Shown: positions 4,835 to 6,957 of the stretch, piece by piece
Position numbering within the stretch: the stretch's first letter is position 1
Layout of the letters: every line of letters begins with the position of its first letter
Assembly (NCBI GenBank): GCA_900544725.1
Contig: UQWK01000074.1
Coordinates: 1-6,957, forward strand
Direction: 5' to 3'
Source: an uncultured Collinsella sp.
GTDB lineage: Bacteria; Actinomycetota; Coriobacteriia; Coriobacteriales; Coriobacteriaceae
DNA: 6,957 nt
Program-made: the position numbers and the translations under genes
The notes under the pieces: generated by a model
What the model was told of the DNA's origin: nothing
Seen by the model: the letters and a program-made list of their open reading frames with translations, nothing else
Database searches by the model: none

Positions 4835-5664
4835 TAGAGCTCCTCCCCTGCTGCCGCGAGCTCGGCCATAGCCTGCTCGAACTGCTCGTCATTGGGCGCC
4901 TTGCCATGCCAGCCCACCTGGTTCTCCATAAAGGAGACGCCCTTGCCCTTCACCGTCTCGGCGATGATGGCCACAGCCGCGCCGCTCACCTTGCGAGCAT
5001 CGGCGAAAGCAGCCGCAATCTGCTCCATGTCGTTGCCGTCGGCCAGCTCGATCACATGCCACTTAAAGGCGCGGAACTTATCTGCGAGCGGCATCGCCGA
5101 GTTGACCTCGTCGATCGTTCCGTCAATCTGCAAGCCGTTGTGGTCGACGACCGCCACAAGGTTGTCGAGCGCATGGTTACCGGCGAACATGGCCGCTTCC
5201 CACACCTGTCCTTCCTCGCACTCGCCATCGCCCAGCAACGTGTAGACACGGTAGCTGTCGCCCCAGTGCTTGGCGGCAAGCGCCATTCCAACCGCAGCGG
5301 AAATGCCCTGGCCGAGCGATCCGGTGGACATGTCGACGCCCGGGGTGTCATTCATATTGGGGTGGCCCTGCAGACGGCCGCCGATATGACGGAGCGTCTC
5401 GAGTTCTTCCTTTCCAAAGAACCCGCGCTCGGCAAGCACGGCGTAGAGGGCGGGGGCGCAGTGGCCCTTGGAAAGCACGAAGCGATCGCGATCGGCGCGG
5501 CGGGGATCCGCCGGGTCGACATCCATCTCTGCAAAGTAGAGATAGGTCATGATGTCGGCAGCACCAAGCGATCCGCCCGGATGTCCCGACTTGGCCGCAT
5601 GAACCGCCGTCACGACACCCTTCCTGACCTCGTTGGCAACCTTCGCCAGCTCCTGATTGGTCAT
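4834..5664 (-). CDS. Transketolase, N-terminal subunit (split transketolase)
   Basis: A 276-residue thiamine-diphosphate pyrophosphate-binding half. Visible motifs, in order: SGHPGGSLGAADIMTYLYF (His28), SKGHCAPALYA (His68), LQGHPNMNDTPGVDMSTGSLGQG (His101), the ThDP/Mg2+ motif GDGECEEGQVWEA (Asp146) with Asn176 in VVDHNG, and VGWHGKAP (His253). Every catalytic His known for the family has a counterpart, so the enzyme should be active with its C-terminal partner. The start has AGAGGA about 8 nt upstream (5673-5678). It follows the transaldolase gene by 64 bp, a gap occupied by a perfect stem-loop. Paired with a transaldolase in the same operon, it suggests a dedicated non-oxidative pentose-phosphate module for an imported pentose, pentitol or ketose. 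It could also be the cell's general transketolase; copy number in the genome would tell. Confidence 0.93.
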   Translation of the reverse strand: MTNQELAKVANEVRKGVVTAVHAAKSGHPGGSLGAADIMTYLYFAEMDVDPADPRRADRDRFVLSKGHCAPALYAVLAERGFFGKEELETLRHIGGRLQGHPNMNDTPGVDMSTGSLGQGISAAVGMALAAKHWGDSYRVYTLLGDGECEEGQVWEAAMFAGNHALDNLVAVVDHNGLQIDGTIDEVNSAMPLADKFRAFKWHVIELADGNDMEQIAAAFADARKVSGAAVAIIAETVKGKGVSFMENQVGWHGKAPNDEQFEQAMAELAAAGEEL

Positions 5665-5685
5665 GGGGATTTCCTCTCTTGAGCG

Positions 5686-5719
5686 CGCCTACCCGGCATG
5701 TACAGATGCCGGGTAGGCG
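5686..5719 (-). promoter_or_regulatory. Intercistronic stem-loop without T tract
   Basis: Bases 5686-5699 and 5706-5719 form a perfect 14-bp GC-rich stem (core CCTACCCGGCAT) with a 6-nt loop. It lies in the 64-bp gap between the transaldolase and transketolase genes, starting 9 bp after the transaldolase stop. No U run follows in the minus-strand RNA, so it is not a standard terminator. A processing or 3'-protecting hairpin that makes transaldolase and transketolase levels differ is the most likely role. Confidence 0.7.
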
Positions 5720-5728
5720 AAACCATCG

Positions 5729-6412
5729 TTACTGGGCGCTGACGACCTTCTGCCAGTCGGCCTCAAAGCTCGCGAGGCCCTGATCGGTCAGCGGATGGTG
5801 CAGGCATTTCTTAAGGGCTGCCATGGGCACGGTCGCGATGTCGGCGCCGAGCAGCGCGGCCTGGGTCACGTGGTTGGGCGTACGAACCGAAGCGGTGATG
5901 ATCTCGACGGTGTCGTCGACGTTCTTACCCGTCCAGTCGTAGTTCTTAATGCAGGTCACGACGTTGTCGAGCTGCGAGATACCGTCCTCGGCGATGTCGT
6001 CGAAACGACCGACGAACGGGCTGATGTAGCGAGCGCCGGCGTTGGCGGCCATAAGGGCCTGCGTCGGCGAGAAGACGAGCGTCATGTTGACACGCACGCC
6101 TGCATCGGCCAGCGCGCGACAGGCGGCGAGGCCGGCCTCGCACACGGGAAGCTTGACCACGATGTTGGGGGCCAGGGCGGCAAGGCGCTTGCCCTCCTCG
6201 ATCATGCCCTCGGCCGTGGTGGCGGTAGACTCGGCGGAGACGGGCAGGCCCTCGCAGAGCTCGGCGATCTTGAGCATATGCGGCTCAAAGTCGGCGAGCT
6301 TGCCACCGGTCTTGGCGTACAGGGACGGGTTGGTGGTGACGCCGGCCAGGCAACCCCAGCTCTTGGCCTCGGCGATCTCGTCCAGGTTGGCGGTATCGAT
6401 AAAGAACTTCAT
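5729..6412 (-). CDS. tal: Small transaldolase (TalC/FSA family), transaldolase-type active site
   Basis: A 227-residue single TIM-barrel of the fructose-6-phosphate aldolase/TalC family (usual length about 215-220). It forms a Schiff base on Lys87 in VVKLPV. Asp6 (FIDTAN) and GVTTNPS (Thr26, Asn28) complete the core. Two positions that separate true aldolases from transaldolases are Glu61 (SAESTATTAEGM; Gln59 in E. coli FsaA) and Phe133 (SPFVGR; Tyr131 in FsaA). Both are the transaldolase form, so three-carbon dihydroxyacetone transfer is predicted. I chose the ATG at 6412, giving MKFFIDTANL, over an in-frame TTG at 6427. AAGGGG (6419-6424) gives 6-nt spacing and the five extra residues are unconserved. 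It sits between a GatZ-like gene and the split transketolase. The protein is often annotated 'fructose-6-phosphate aldolase', which I think would be wrong here. Confidence 0.92.
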   Translation of the reverse strand: MKFFIDTANLDEIAEAKSWGCLAGVTTNPSLYAKTGGKLADFEPHMLKIAELCEGLPVSAESTATTAEGMIEEGKRLAALAPNIVVKLPVCEAGLAACRALADAGVRVNMTLVFSPTQALMAANAGARYISPFVGRFDDIAEDGISQLDNVVTCIKNYDWTGKNVDDTVEIITASVRTPNHVTQAALLGADIATVPMAALKKCLHHPLTDQGLASFEADWQKVVSAQ

Positions 6413-6442
6413 GGTGAACCCCTTCAAAGGAATCTAAAAATC

Positions 6443-6477
6443 AAAAATGGGACAAAGGGACCGTCCCTTTGTCCCAT
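6443..6477 (-). terminator. 31-bp palindrome with T tract: internal terminator/attenuator or dispersed palindrome
   Basis: ATGGGACAAAGGGAC (6447-6461) and its exact reverse complement (6463-6477) flank a single base at 6462. In the minus-strand RNA the hairpin is followed at once by UUUUU (6443-6447), and again by UUUUU (6436-6440), which makes a good intrinsic terminator. It lies between the GatZ-like gene and the transaldolase gene, so readthrough or a separate promoter is needed for the downstream genes. Near-identical GGGACAAAGGGAC-N-GTCCC palindromes are, from memory, common intergenic elements in many anaerobes. It may be a dispersed repeat that also terminates. Confidence 0.75.
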
Positions 6478-6479
6478 GT

Positions 6480-6515
6480 GCCGGGCCTGCAGCTGGGACT
6501 TGCCCCAGGCCCGGC
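6480..6515 (-). terminator. Second hairpin downstream of the GatZ-like gene
   Basis: GCCGGGCCTG (6480-6489) pairs perfectly with CAGGCCCGGC (6506-6515), and the loop has an extra GGG/CCC stem (6495-6497 with 6503-6505). It starts 19 bp past the GatZ-like stop codon. It has no T tract of its own. The 31-bp palindrome with the T tract follows immediately, so the two work as a tandem hairpin unit that either terminates or protects the upstream message. Confidence 0.6.
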
Positions 6516-6534
6516 GTCGTGTAGGAAAAGCTAC

Positions 6535-6957
6535 TTACTCGGCAAGAGCCTTCTCGATGCGGCTCGTGACGCCCTTAAGATTCAGGCCCACGACGTACTG
6601 CTTGATCGGGCGCTTGATGTGCTCGACCACAAAGCGCTTGCCGTCGATGTCCTGAGTGGCGAGGTTGCGGTAGAGCTTCTCGACCTGCTCCTTGACCTCG
6701 GGGTCGTTGAACGCATAGTGACCGGAAACATCCAGGATCTTCAGGCTGAGCTCATCGTCGGCAAGGATGTCGTCGACCTGCAGGTTGACGTCGTCGCCGG
6801 TCATCCACTTGCGCCAACGCTCGGTCTTGATGGCCTTGACCAGCAGGGTGTGGTACAGGTCGGAGGGGTCATCGCACAGACCGTTGTCGACCAGGATCTG
6901 CTCGGTGGCGCAGAGCTTGAGGTAGGCGCGGGTCTCCTCGGTGCCATACTGCGGAGC
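6535..6957 (-). CDS. GatZ/KbaZ-like protein (tagatose-bisphosphate aldolase non-catalytic subunit family), 5' partial
   Basis: The frame is open from the right edge to a TAA at 6535-6537, giving 140 C-terminal residues; the Met at 6804 is internal. The visible sequence begins APQYGTEETRAYLKLC and includes ATEQILVDNGL, KTERWRKWMTGDD, SGHYAFNDPEVKEQVEKLYRNLA and KRPIKQYVVGL. I recognise the C-terminal pattern of the GatZ/KbaZ family from memory of E. coli KbaZ: 'AIEEELV', then 'RPEYW…HGD', 'RYYWPD…LVRNLA' and 'LPLQYV' in the same order and spacing. Identity is low, so it is a divergent member. Family members assist a class II aldolase (GatY/KbaY) that splits tagatose-1,6-bisphosphate, though some homologues may act on other ketose phosphates. 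It is followed by two hairpins and then the transaldolase gene. Family call is moderate; the substrate is unknown. Confidence 0.5.
   Translation of the reverse strand, partial: APQYGTEETRAYLKLCATEQILVDNGLCDDPSDLYHTLLVKAIKTERWRKWMTGDDVNLQVDDILADDELSLKILDVSGHYAFNDPEVKEQVEKLYRNLATQDIDGKRFVVEHIKRPIKQYVVGLNLKGVTSRIEKALAE

Noticed and set aside
3551..4837. Long plus-strand open frame of 428 codons
   Set aside because: It lies antisense to the EIIA and transketolase C-subunit genes, which have full family motifs. It is a GC-bias shadow with no recognisable domain.
3896..6412. Sulfoquinovose breakdown (sulfo-transketolase or sulfo-transaldolase) operon
   Set aside because: Split transketolase and transaldolase genes recall these pathways, but a PTS EIIA in the same operon implies a phosphorylated substrate, and no sulfo-sugar isomerase or glycosidase is visible.
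4906..6655. Two long plus-strand frames (4906-5682 and 5795-6655)
   Set aside because: Both mirror the transketolase N-subunit, transaldolase and GatZ-like genes on the minus strand, and are His/Gly/Val-rich as expected for antisense frames in GC-rich DNA.

Overview
The window looks like chromosome from a GC-rich, Gram-positive gut-type bacterium of the Coriobacteriia, with Collinsella or a close relative as my best guess. This is inferred from the strong G/C bias at third codon positions, the AGGAGG-like ribosome binding sites, the split transketolase and the PTS genes. I could not run a search to confirm it.

Left part (1-1881). The window opens inside a plus-strand LacI/GalR-type repressor whose DNA-binding domain lies off the left edge. 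It is followed by a pair of 18-bp direct repeats and two strong hairpin terminators, placed back to back between the repressor and a minus-strand HAD-family sugar-phosphate phosphatase/mutase. The HAD gene is transcribed divergently from larE. Their shared intergenic region holds a 17-bp AT-rich palindrome and a 7-bp inverted repeat around a possible -10 box.

Middle part (1882-3430). larE (plus) encodes the sulfur-donating enzyme for the nickel-pincer cofactor of lactate racemase-type enzymes. After it come about 670 bp without a convincing gene. This stretch holds a chain of long imperfect inverted repeats: 2777-2839, an element of about 158 bp at 2894-3051, 3071-3140, 3175-3272 and 3288-3312. 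They end at a GC-rich terminator hairpin at 3358-3391. The 3152-3312 part folds on paper into a long rod typical of a structured RNA or a MITE-like element, and it is the most interesting unexplained sequence here.

Right part (3431-6957). A minus-strand operon reads from the right edge leftwards: a GatZ/KbaZ-like protein (partial), a small transaldolase, the N-terminal and C-terminal halves of a split transketolase, and a fructose-type PTS EIIA. The two transketolase genes overlap by one base (TAATG), and the EIIA ribosome binding site overlaps the stop of the gene before it. Together they suggest uptake of a sugar or polyol by a PTS whose membrane subunits must be upstream, off the window. 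Its phosphorylated product would then be processed by dedicated non-oxidative pentose-phosphate enzymes and an aldolase-type protein. The operon is punctuated by a terminator-like double hairpin between the GatZ-like gene and the transaldolase gene, and by a perfect stem-loop without a T tract between the transaldolase and transketolase genes. These probably set different expression levels along the message.
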